Assembly: GCF_019399895.1 (NCBI RefSeq) | Contig: NC_091871.1 | Coordinates: 124,001-188,000, forward strand | Length of the DNA stretch: 64,000 nt | DNA from: Cardiocondyla obscurior | Lineage: Eukaryota > Arthropoda > Insecta > Hymenoptera > Formicidae | Reading direction: 5' to 3' | In this document: positions 32,220-42,200 of the stretch, in pieces | Layout of the letters: each line of letters begins with the position of its first letter | Position numbering within the stretch: the stretch's first letter is position 1 | Notes under the pieces: generated by a model | The model's input: only the letters and a program-made list of their open reading frames with translations | Databases searched by the model: none | Told to the model about the DNA's origin: nothing | Translations under genes and position numbers: made by a program

Positions 32220-33846
32220 AATAATAATTATTATTATATATAAGAGTGTTTATTTTCATTATTTGGAGTACACTTGACTTTTCGTTTTCAGTCATTTCAT
32301 TTACAAATTTACATTTTCTACTTCTACATCTATTACTACATTACTTTACTCTACTACACTTTACTTTTTCAATAATTACTTTCACACCCATACATTCCAT
32401 TTTCCATTTGTCTTATATTATTCCTTATTCCCTTTACACTTTATGCCCAAAACCTTTCCTTCCATTCTACTTTCTTTACATTCTTTATGCCGCTTATTTT
32501 ACTCTTAACCATCTCTAGACTCATGCAACTATTTTCAATTTACATTTTACAATTTTCTTGTCTTCTTTTTACATTTTCTCTTCTTTCTTCACGCCTTCTT
32601 CTTCTTCCTTTACCTACAAAACTTACAAAAAATAACGCCTTTTTTCGCCTTTTCGCACGCTTTTCTTAAAACTACGCCAAAAATGCACGAGAGAGAGAGA
32701 GAGAGAGCGAGAGAGATCACGTTCACCCACACCTACAAACCATGCCATACTTTTCTCATTCATTCATCTTGGACCCTCGCTTCCGATGCTTTTTTATTTT
32801 ACCTTTTTCTATATTTTATTTTAACAACAATTTTTTTTTTTTATCTATTTATACTTTTATTCATACCCATCCCTTCCCTGGTTCTTTCCAATATTCCCAA
32901 CCATACTTCTCCCTTTTCTTCCTCTCCCAAAATTTTTTCTACTACTTCCTCCCAATTTCGCCTCTCTCCCCAATCTACACATTCTGTCCATACATGTTCC
33001 CATGTTTCTTCCTTTTCTTCGCATATTCTGCATTTTCTTCCTTCTTCACTTTCCCAGTATCTATATCCCTTCATTTCATTTCCTAATCTGAATCTTGCCA
33101 TTCTCATCCATCTCTCTTCCTTCCATCTCTTTTTCAAATACTCTGGCACCCCTTCTTTCTTAATTCTTTTATAAAACTTATTGAATCTTGATTCTATTAT
33201 TTTTTCTTTAATCTCTTTTCTTTGTATCTCTTTGTTTTTTTCAATTAATACTTTCCCCCTCATCTCCCCCTTTATTCTCTTTTCCTCCACTTCCTTTATC
33301 GACCAATCCATTTTTTTATAATATTCTTCTCTTTCCTTTTCCCATCTTCCTATTGCCTTTTCCTCCCTTGCTTTTTCTTTAATTTCCTTCCAACACCACC
33401 TTGCTAATTCTCCTCCTCTTCCTTCGTCCAGTCTCATCTCATATTTCCATGCTCTCATTCCAGCTTTACCTCTTAACTTTTCTCTTTGTACTTCTTCTCT
33501 TATCATATATCCCGGTACTTGCCTTTTCACACCCAACAGCCACCTTAAGTACCTGTCCTGCAGGCTCTCCACTTCCTCCCTTTCCCTCCACCCCCATATT
33601 TCTACCCCATAATTTGCCACAGACCATACTAGTTTATCAAACAACCATATCCTTTTACTCCAATTTTTTCCAAATTTACTCCTCCCCAAGCCCCAGACTT
33701 GTCTCATTACCTTTGCTGCCTTCTTAACTCTTTCTCTCTCATGTTCCCTCTGGTCTCCATTTCTCGTGACCGTATAACCAAGATATCTAAACTTCTTTAC
33801 TTCTTCAACTTCCTTTCCCTTCCAAAATAATAATTATTATTATTAT
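32220..33846 (-). mobile_element. 5'-truncated LINE (non-LTR retrotransposon)
   Basis: Minus-strand ORF2 remnant (32841-33829) followed by about 600 bases of 3' region. Both ends lie in near-identical AATAATAATTATTATTAT tracts (about 32219-32238 and 33827-33846). These are either a target-site duplication of about 18 bases or a target tract combined with the 3' tail. Truncation at the 5' end of ORF2 is typical of target-primed insertion. Confidence 0.6.
32841..33829 (-). pseudogene. LINE ORF2 C-terminal fragment
   Basis: The open frame starts at the truncation point (about 33829, FRYLGYTVTRNGDQ) and ends at 32841. It carries the post-RT thumb-like region (WSVANYGVEIWGW, then LQDRYLRWLLGV), a very Lys/Glu-rich linker, and a C-terminal knuckle of the form C-x2-C-x8-H-x4-C (CRICEEKEETWEHVWTEC). 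This order is typical of insect Jockey/R1/I-group LINEs. RT catalytic and endonuclease parts are absent. The clade cannot be fixed from this fragment. Confidence 0.7.
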
Positions 33847-34011
33847 ATAAAATTTATTTTATATGTAAAATAGGAAATGCTTTAATTAAATACTTAAAAT
33901 ATATATATATATACCCAGTTAACAATTTGGTAGCAAACTGTTAGCAATTTGGCACAAAACAGAGTCAAACTTTGACGACAAATTCCGTGCCATCTGTGTC
34001 CTTTATAGGCA

Positions 34012-34896
34012 AGTAGATGGGTATAGGCCGGTTCTGGACCAATTCGTGTTAGTGTGTCCGTGTGACCTAGGGCGAGGGGTAATGACGTCACGCGGGGAGG
34101 GGTGTTTTTCCAGGAATCGCTCCTTTGTCTGCGATTCTCGGAATCGATTGTTTATAAATATAACAATAACATAAAAGTTATGAAATTTGATATTTTAATT
34201 ACGTAATATGATATTTTAATTACGTAATTTGATATTTTTTAAAAATAAATAAGTGCGTTATCGCGCCGCGGTATTTTCCTGCGGCATCGCGAATTTCAAA
34301 GGGTTGGCATTTTTTCAAAAGGGAGGGGGGGTGTCTTATTTTTACAGGGGTAAAGGGGTGGGGGTGGGTGTTGGGGGTGATCACGCGAGTCTTAGTCATG
34401 GCGTCGGCGGCGGCGAGCGGCGGGGCGGCGGCGGATCGCAAAGGATCGCGCGCCCATCGTTCCGTCTCGCTCGCACCCGTTCGCGCCGCCTATCGTTCCC
34501 TCTCGCTCGCTCTCGTTCACGCGTTCGTCACCATCGACTACGACTCGCTCGCACCCGTTCGCGCCGCCTATCGTTCCCTCTCGCTCGCTCTCGTTCACGC
34601 GTTCGTCACCATCGACTACGACTCGCTCGCACCCGTTCGCGCCGCCTATTGTTTATAAACAATTTAGTACACGCTCATACGATTCGAATGCGGGTGACGC
34701 TGCACGTACACCCCCGGCTAATCGCTCCTCCTTATTATCTGGTTTCTCTCTCACTCAGATACGTATGTTGCATACGAACGAGGGCGGACTCACAATTATA
34801 ATAAAATGAAGGATGGAATAGAAGCGATTAAAAATGATACGTGCCGATTACAAAATTATATATTTATTTTATGAATATGCGTTTAAAATATATTAC
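34012..34896 (+). repeat. Polinton left terminal inverted repeat
   Basis: About 885 bp, near-identical in inverse orientation to 59500-60381. It contains a TTTGATATTTTAATTACGTA-like repeat near 34180-34235, a G-rich run (34321-34378) and two and a half copies of a 78-bp unit (about 34468-34650) beginning CTCGCTCGCACCCGTTCGCG. No gene is likely; open frames here arise from the repeat. A shortened, diverged second copy of the GC-rich part follows at 34906-35060. Confidence 0.92.
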
Positions 34897-35881
34897 CCAT
34901 TTTTCACGCGAGTCTTAGTCAAGGCGTCGGCGGCGAGCGGCGGGCGGCGGATCGCAAAGGATCGCGCGCCCATCGTTGCCTTTCGCTCGCACTTGTTCGC
35001 GCCGCCTATCGTTCCCTCTCGTTCTCGTTCACGCGTTTGTCACCATCGACTACGACTCGTAGTTTTCATGCGTAGTATGCCGCTTTGAAATATAATATTA
35101 AACAAAAGTTGACACTATGAGGATGCACAACTGTCGGCTCGAGTGTATTTTCCTCTTCTTATTATTCTTACGATAAGAAAAAATTTTAATAGGTTCGCTA
35201 ATGTCGTGTTTATCAATCGCTCATGTCGTGTTTATCAATCGCTCATGTGGTATTGATTCCTTGCCCAAGACAATCATCGAAGAGCTGTGCGATTCATGTA
35301 ATCCGTAAATGGGTAAGTATAAAGATAAATAAAATAAAAATATTTTTATTCGTACGAATAGTAGCTGTAAAATTTTAATATTACAGAAGGACAATTTTGC
35401 GTAAAGCCAACGTCACCGACGTTTTCATTGCAATCATCATCATCGTCGTCGTTGTCGTCGTCATCGTTGCTCGCATTATATCGATTGTATAAGATAATAT
35501 CGTTAAAATATAAAATTGTATTTTCTCGTTCAAGTGCCATTCGCGCTCTCGCTCACACCCTTTCACGCTCTCACTCGCATTCTTTAGTTATCGTTTGCAG
35601 ATGCGTAACATGCTATCGCTAGATTCTTTTCTATATACCCGTGTGGTCAAAAAATCTTTTGCGTTTGTATGGGCTTCAAACGTTGTAAAAATCTTTTTGC
35701 GTTTTCTCTTGGTCAAGTGTCGTTCATGCTTTTCTAGTAATCGTTTCAAGATGCCTTCGTTAGATATGGACGATTCTTTCTACACGCCTATGCGACAAAA
35801 ATCTTTGGCGTCTGGAATCTTTTGTATCACGTTTCGTTTTCGTTGGCCCGGCGTCTATTTTCTTTGTTTATTGATGAGAAC

Positions 35882-35919
<38 letters not shown>

Positions 35920-35926
35920 TGTGACC
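34897..35926. other. Left-end non-coding region of the Polinton
   Basis: It holds a partial, diverged duplication of TIR sequence (34906-35060), a doubled ATGTCGTGTTTATCAATCGC motif (35199-35245), a possible small intron (GTAAGT at 35312, TTACAG ending near 35385) and a GAC microsatellite (35880-35920). Short open frames exist but none has a convincing start and domain, so I annotate no gene. It may contain the promoter and 5' leader of the CCCH-RING gene that follows. Confidence 0.45.
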
Positions 35927-36618
35927 ATGCCTCACTCTCAGTCTCACATCCGTTGGTGCAGGAGCTCTTTTTTGAAGAAAGTTTTTGACAGTGAAGAAAG
36001 TATTTATAGTACTTATAGTAAAAATGGCATATTTTGGGAACCAGGTATGTATTATAATAGAATTTATAATACAATTTAGAAAAATAATTTAATCTGTTAT
36101 AAAATGATATAATATGTATTTTTATGTTTTTAGCTCAAAAACAACAGCTCTGCCGCGACTTCCAGCGAGGAGCCTGCTCGAACAGTTTTTGCGCGTTTGT
36201 GCACCCTTACAGGTATTGTTTCAATTACCAAAATAAGAAGTGCACAAACGCGCAATGCAGATTCCTGCATGTAACGAGTGTGGAGCAGGCTCGTTACGAG
36301 GCCACCGGATTGACGTCAGCGAAATTACGCTACGAAGTTGGACGCACCCTGCAGAATTCCATCATCTGCGGGGACTACAAGGCCGGCAGGTGCAACAGGA
36401 CGGACTGCCAACGTCGGCATATCGGGCACGACGAAAAACTGGAATGCATAGTGTGCTGCGGCGAAATTGTGTTAGACACGTTCGGGGCGTCCAGTTGCGG
36501 GCACGTGTATTGCTACACGTGTGCCCTAAAGTGCCAAGGCCCCCCGCGTCCGTACACTATGCTTACGGTTGTGTGCCCGGTATGCCGATCCGTCGCCAGC
36601 TATGAGCAGTTGCATTAG
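35927..36618 (+). CDS. CCCH-RING zinc-finger protein 1 (makorin-like architecture), two exons
   Basis: Exon 1 is 35927-36044 (start MPHSQSHIRW), the intron 36045-36133 (GTATGT to TTTAG), exon 2 36134-36618; 200 residues. Three CCCH fingers with spacing C-x7-C-x4-C-x3-H lie at residues 46-63, 68-85 and 118-135. A RING finger follows at 144-190 (CIVC, CGHVYCYTC, CPVC). CCCH plus RING is the layout of makorin-type RNA-binding E3 ubiquitin ligases. A paralogue lies on the opposite strand at 37339-38019. It is close to the TIR, in the accessory end of the Polinton. RNA binding and ligase activity are inferred from the domains. The exact start is uncertain because the frame is open upstream through the GAC repeat. 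Confidence 0.7.
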
Positions 36619-37338
36619 CTTATGTTGTTTTTGCGTATATTGTATTTTTTTTTGCTTATGTTGTTTTACTTATGTTGTTTTGCTTCTGTCGTTTTTGCGT
36701 TGATTGTATGTAATGTAATTTTAAAGGTATTTTTAATGTAATTTTTTAATGTAATTTTTAATGTAATTTTTAATGTAATTTTATGTATTTTTTATGATTA
36801 TGTTTTTTTTTATACTTGTATTATTTTTAATTTAATTTTTAATTTAATTGAATTTTTATGTTTGTATGATAATTTTTTGGTATTAAATAAGATAGAAAAT
36901 ATTATATTAAAACATATTTTATTTCTTATGTATTTTTAATTATTAAAAAACTTACAACTAATAAACTTGTACAATTACTTAAAAATATACAAAAAATGAA
37001 TATATAAAAAAGAATACAAAAATAATAAAAATAAAATATTAAATAAAACTTAACCTAAACTTATAAACTAAAGGTGTATTAAGAAAAATAAAAATGAAAA
37101 ATGAAAAAATATACAAAAAATGAATATAATATAAAATATAAAAAATGAATATATAAAAAGAATACAAATACAAAAATAATAAAAATAAAATATTAAATAA
37201 AACTTAACCTAAACTTATAAACTAAAGGTGTATTAAGAAAAATAAAAATGAAAAATGAAAAAATATACAAAAATGAAAATAATAAAAATAAAACTTAAAC
37301 TTAACTTAACCTAAACTTATAAATTAATTTTGGAGTCC
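36619..37338. other. AT-rich convergent spacer with a direct repeat
   Basis: This lies between the two convergent CCCH-RING genes. GTAATTTTTAAT-type units repeat at 36715-36785. A block of about 140 bp (about 36985-37125) is repeated at about 37140-37275, each copy containing CCTAAACTTATAAACTAAAG. AATAAA-like signals occur on both strands and may serve as poly(A) signals. No gene is seen. Confidence 0.55.
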
Positions 37339-37646
37339 TTAGTCAGTGTCTGAAACAAAAAAAGAAATTATTAACAGGGTATAAAATAAAATGTATTTAA
37401 ATAATTAAAATTTATTTCAAATATACTTACATAGATTGATCTGCACCTTCCACTGTTTGCACACCGTGCAGAGATGTTTGGGCACTTGGCCCTGCATGGC
37501 AAATGGTATCACTTTCATGCACGGTGTGCAAAAGGAGTGACCGCAAATTAGGGCCTGGATCCCTTTGAAATGCTGCACCTGACAGAAGTTGCATCTCGGC
37601 GTGTTATCCTCTGTAAATTTTTAAAAATATAAATTAAAAAATTAAA

Positions 37647-37683
<37 letters not shown>

Positions 37684-38019
37684 AAATAAAAAAAACTTAC
37701 TGGGAAATGTTCCATTCTCGCAAGAGAGGCACTCCCACATGCACTCTCCGAGTAAATTCTTTGTGCACGTGTGAGGCCTCTGATCCGGCGGGTACGTTTT
37801 GCGTAACAGGTACGCTAGGCGTTTTAGTTCGCAAAACGCCGTTTCCGTCATCGGCCGCACATGATGATGATTAATTTCATCCACCTCATCCTGGTTGAGG
37901 TGGACGAATTTGCACGTCGTTCCTGACAGGCACACCGACTTTGTACACCGCCGGACCTCGTGGAACATCTTGCAGTCACTCCTGGCGCAGATCTTCATCA
38001 AATAATCTCTGCAACTCAT
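37339..38019 (-). CDS. CCCH-RING zinc-finger protein 2, three exons
   Basis: Exon 1 is 38019-37701 (MSCRDYLMKIC), exon 2 37610-37431 and exon 3 37349-37339. The donors GTAAGT at 37700 and 37430 and the acceptors TTTACAG and GTTTCAG join all exons in phase, giving about 169 residues. CCCH-like fingers are at residues 3-20 (C-x7-C-x4-C-x3-H), 25-40 (altered spacing) and a third Cys-rich block (CTKNLLGECMWECLSC). Exon 2 encodes a RING (CNFC, CGHSFCTPC, CTVC). It is homologous to the plus-strand protein at 35927-36618 in fingers 1 and 2 and in the RING. Intron 1 contains a poly(A)/T run (37653-37682). Probable E3 ligase; substrate unknown. Confidence 0.68.
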
Positions 38020-38369
38020 TTTTAAAGTAGGATGTTGCAAAAAAATTTTTTTGTTTTAATTTAAAACAGGTCTTGCCAAAAAAACAACAAAAGCCAAAAA
38101 AACAATACAAGCAAAAAACGACAACAGCAAAAACGACAACAGCAATAATAAAAACAACATAAGCAATAAAAACAACAGAAGCAATAAAAACAATACTAGC
38201 AATTTTAAGATGTGTACTCCTCGACTGGCGAGCGACCGACTGACGAGCGACCGACTGAAAATCACGTGCTGCGTTTCTATCCGCTTCCATATGTGTGTTC
38301 GTAAATGCACAATGAATGATGCTTAAAGAAGCGGATATACGAACGGACTTAAGGCCCTTTCGGTGTAAT

Positions 38370-39187
38370 TCATTCAGCCGGCGTATCGATCCACATGATG
38401 AAATTTCTTGCAATACCCAGGTGTATGAATAAAGTTGACATATCTACCGGGTCCACATTTTCTGTTTGCCCGACTCTAATTAACGAAACAAGAGCCGCAT
38501 CGCCAGAGAGAATATCATTGACGGTAATCCACCCCCGCGCTTTTTCCATGATTATTTTAGCGAGTGTGATCTCTTGCTCCGTCCATATCTGGGCTCGCCG
38601 AGGCAAGATTCCGTCTAGAACACACGGTATCGCTTGCCACTTTAATTCACAGAATCGTTCGTCCAGTCGGAAACACTCATAAGGTAGTCTACAGGTTTTG
38701 CGAGCCCAGTCGCGAAGATGTACCGTAATCGACGTAGCACTAACATCATCGATGATTCCTCTTTGCCACTTTAAACCTTCTCGGATAGCAACAAGGGTTC
38801 CCACTGTAACTTTATGTGGTAACAGCATGAGGTTGGCTGCTGCAATCCTCATATGTGCAGTCAATTGTTCAAGCATCTCCAAATGAGCCTTCTCTCCGTT
38901 TGTTAACTTTACCCAAAATAGCGTGGGTGATTGTACGCGTATCACGCGTACTTCGTGCGGCCAGCGGGTAAGTTGCCTTATATTGATGTTGGAAATCATC
39001 TGAAAAAAATATTTTATATTAATCGGAAATTTTTTTAAAAAAAGATATTAAAAATAATATCAGAAAAGATATTAAAAATAATATCAGAAAAGATACTTAC
39101 ATTTTTTTTGTAACTTGTTAATTGGCGACGATCAGTTACCGATGCCTGGTTGCAAGGAACTGATCGCTCGACGGTTGAAGAACTCAT
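38370..39187 (-). CDS. Extended-Tudor (eTud) domain protein, two exons
   Basis: Exon 1 is 39187-39101 (MSSSTVERSVPC), the intron 39100-39000 (GTAAGT to TTTTCAG), exon 2 38999-38370; 238 residues. The N-terminal half of the SN-like fold (VRVIRVQSPTLFWVKL, residues 46-61) precedes a Tudor core (GTLVAIREGLKWQRGII, then VHLRDWARK at 122-130). The C-terminal SN-like half follows (FCELKWQAIPCVLDGILP at 145-162, then the WTEQEITLAK and DMSTLFIHLGIA regions). This is the complete eTud order of TDRD12/Yb-type piRNA-pathway proteins, which bind dimethyl-arginine Piwi tails. DWAR replaces the usual DYGN/DWG cage edge. A Gypsy insertion starts at 39241, about 54 bp upstream of the start codon, and must have removed or replaced its promoter region. 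Confidence 0.75.
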
Positions 39188-39236
39188 CTCGATCCAAATT
39201 GTTTTATACTGATAAAAAAATTATCGTTCTCACTCG

Positions 39237-42200
39237 CGTTTGTAGTAATAATAGAAGTTAGAATTCTTAGTAGCAATTTAATCAGTATCACGTAGCGAAA
39301 TATCATATCATATTAATTTAATTCGGCGTACTCCTATCTCCTTGTGCAAAATCCCCTAACTTGGCCTTGGTGCAAAAGCTAGCGGTGTATGTTGCGACAA
39401 ACGAGCAGTCTCGCCTCATCGTTGTAACTGAGCGGAGGTCCGCTCTAATCAATAAATTCTTTTTTGAAGCGTTTCCAAATCAATTTTACTTTACAATTTA
39501 TCTGAATCCCTTACAAAATCAGAAGTGGGATCGAGACTCCGAATTCCTCAGGTAAAAACGAGGAGAAGTGATTTCGAATATCTCAAAAGGAGATCGAAAT
39601 AAGTTCAAAGTGAATAAGTTGTGCGCGAAAGCGTGAGTTGGAACTGTGAATTGTATGAGTCAAGGAATCGTTATGAGAGATCCTAGTACATTCACTGTTA
39701 CGACATTAAAGGATAAGCTGCGTGAGCTAAACCTGGCTACAACAGGCATTAAAAATGAGTTAATCAAGAGGCTTCAAGAAGCGGATCCGTCAGGACAATG
39801 GATCATAGATCTTGATTCAACGGAGGTAGATGCGTCGGAAGAAGAGCGAAGTGAAACCTCGAGTCCGAGTGGGGCAGCAGACGACCAGGAAAATCCACCT
39901 GGTAGAGAAGAAATGCTCAGAAGGGAAAATGAGTTAGCGAAAAGAGAACGATCTTTGATGGCTCGAGAATTGGATGTTATGCGAAGAGAAAATGAGCAGT
40001 TACGCGTTTTGACACAAGTATCGCAAAACGAAAGCTTCAGTGCGTCAACCTACAAGATTAGTTTGACTAGTTTGAAGGAACTGTTACCGGCCTTCAGTGG
40101 AAAATACGGAACTTTTCAGAAATGGAAAGAGCAGTTGACGTTGGTAAAGCGAACGTACCAACTGGACGACGGCATGACAAAGCTACTGATAGGAGCAAAA
40201 CTAGAAGGAGATGCAATCGAGTGGTTCCATTCGGTACCGGAGCACCTTTCTATAACTCTTCAGGACCTGTTAGGACGTATGGAGATAATGTATGATCAGC
40301 GGGAAAAGAAGTTGACCCTACGAAGAGAATTCGAAAAAAAAAAATGGAATTATGGCGAAACGTTTGCCGAGTATTATCACAAGAAAGTTATTCTTGCCAA
40401 TAAGGTTCCGATAAGCGAAGAGGAGATGGTAGATTACATCATTGAGGGGATTCCAGATGACTCCATCAGACGACAGGCAATGATGCTGCGATTCGTGGAT
40501 AAAGAAGCAATGCTACACGGAATGGAAAACATCTCGCTGCCTACAGAACATAAAACTCAACAAAAAATGGAAAAAGGGGCGACCAAGATAACAGGCAAAA
40601 TAACGGGTGCATATAAGAAAAGTAGTGGTGAAGTGAATGTGAAAACAGAAGTGCGGTGCTATAATTGCAACGCGGAAGGTCATATGGCAAACAAGTGTCC
40701 GATGCCTAAGCGAGAAAGAGGAGCTTGCTTCAAGTGTTACCAGATGGGTCACCGAGCCAAGGACTGCCCGATAAAAGGACGCCCGAAGAAAGAAGTTAAC
40801 AGCGTGTCAACCACCAGAGAAGACGAGGAAAGCGACGGCATGTCAAATGGCGAGAGAAGCGAAATTATTAATAGCGTGTCTAATAGCGAGATTAAGGACT
40901 TTCATAGAAAAGTAAGTTATGAACTTGTAGACAAAGCAAATGATATGAAGATTTCTCTAGAACTCGATACGTTATTAGATACCGGTAGTCCTATAAGTTT
41001 TATTAAAGAAACTCTCGTGCCACCAAAATTTGTAAGACCTGTTTCGTCGGATAAAAATATGTATTGCGGATTAAATAATAGTAAACTACAAATAAAAGGA
41101 GAAGTAAAAGCAAATGTGATGTTAAACCGGAAAGAAGCAAAGTATGTAATAATAATGGTTGTTACAGAACGTTCAATGAAGGCATCAGTTGTAATCGGTC
41201 GAGACCTGCTAATACAATTTTTTGGAAAAGAAAAGTCAGATGGCAAAATTTCAGAAGATGAAGTGATAAAGGAAATATTGCAAATATCCATAGACGAAGT
41301 AAATTGTGATATAAAAAAAACAATAAACATTAATCAAAAAATAAGTCCCGAAATACAAGTATCCGTTAAGAAACTATTTGAAAATGAATATGTAAAACCC
41401 GATAGGCCAGAAAAACCAAAGATTGACGCGGAACTTTGTTTAAAATTACGAGAGAATAAGCCATTTAACTTTCCTTCAAACCGGCCTTCTTATGCAGAAA
41501 AAAGGGAGCTTCGAGTATTATTAGATTCATTAGTTGAGAAAAAAATTATACGCCCAAGCGAATCGGAATATGCATCTCCGGTTGTGTTAGTACGTAAAAA
41601 AACAGGAGATATACGACTATGTGTAGATTTTCGCGAATTAAACAAACTATTGATTAAGGATAATTATCCATTGCCAAACATAGAGGATTTGATAGATTCA
41701 TTGTATAACAAAAAATACTTTACAAAGTTAGACTTGAAATACGGATTTTACCACATTAAAATGTCTAAAGATTCAGTAAAATATACCGCGTTTGTAACGC
41801 CGTTAGGGCAATTTGAATTTTTGCGTATGCCGTTTGGTTTAAAAGTAGCCCCCTCCCGTTTTCAGCGTTATATTAATCAAATATTGTCTAATCTCATTCG
41901 AGAATCGAAGGTGATAGTTTATATGGATGATATTTTAGTAATATCGGAAACAATTGAGCAACATTTAAATATATTGCGACAGGTGTTTAGATTATTTGTA
42001 GCAAATAAACTCGAATTAAGAATCGATAAGTGTATTTTCCTCCAAACAGAAATAGAATTTGTCGGGTATTTGATTACAGGCACCGGAGTAAAACCAACTA
42101 AGGCAGGAGTAGAATCCGTAAAAAGAATTCCAGTACCACGTAATATTAAGGAGGTACATAGTTTTGTCGCTTTATGTTCCTATTTTAGAAAATTTATTCA

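Noticed and set aside
34253..34801. Arg/Leu-rich ORFs in the Polinton TIRs
   Set aside because: They come from the 78-bp repeat, appear in several frames and in both TIRs, and have no domain.
35880..35925. Poly-Asp or poly-Thr domain at the start of the CCCH-RING gene
   Set aside because: This is a (GAC)n microsatellite readable in several frames. The first good ATG lies just after it, at 35927.
37976..38413. Hydrophobic Val/Phe-rich minus-strand ORF as a membrane protein
   Set aside because: It is produced by a low-complexity AAC/AGC repeat between the Tudor and CCCH-RING genes, and overlaps both in another frame.
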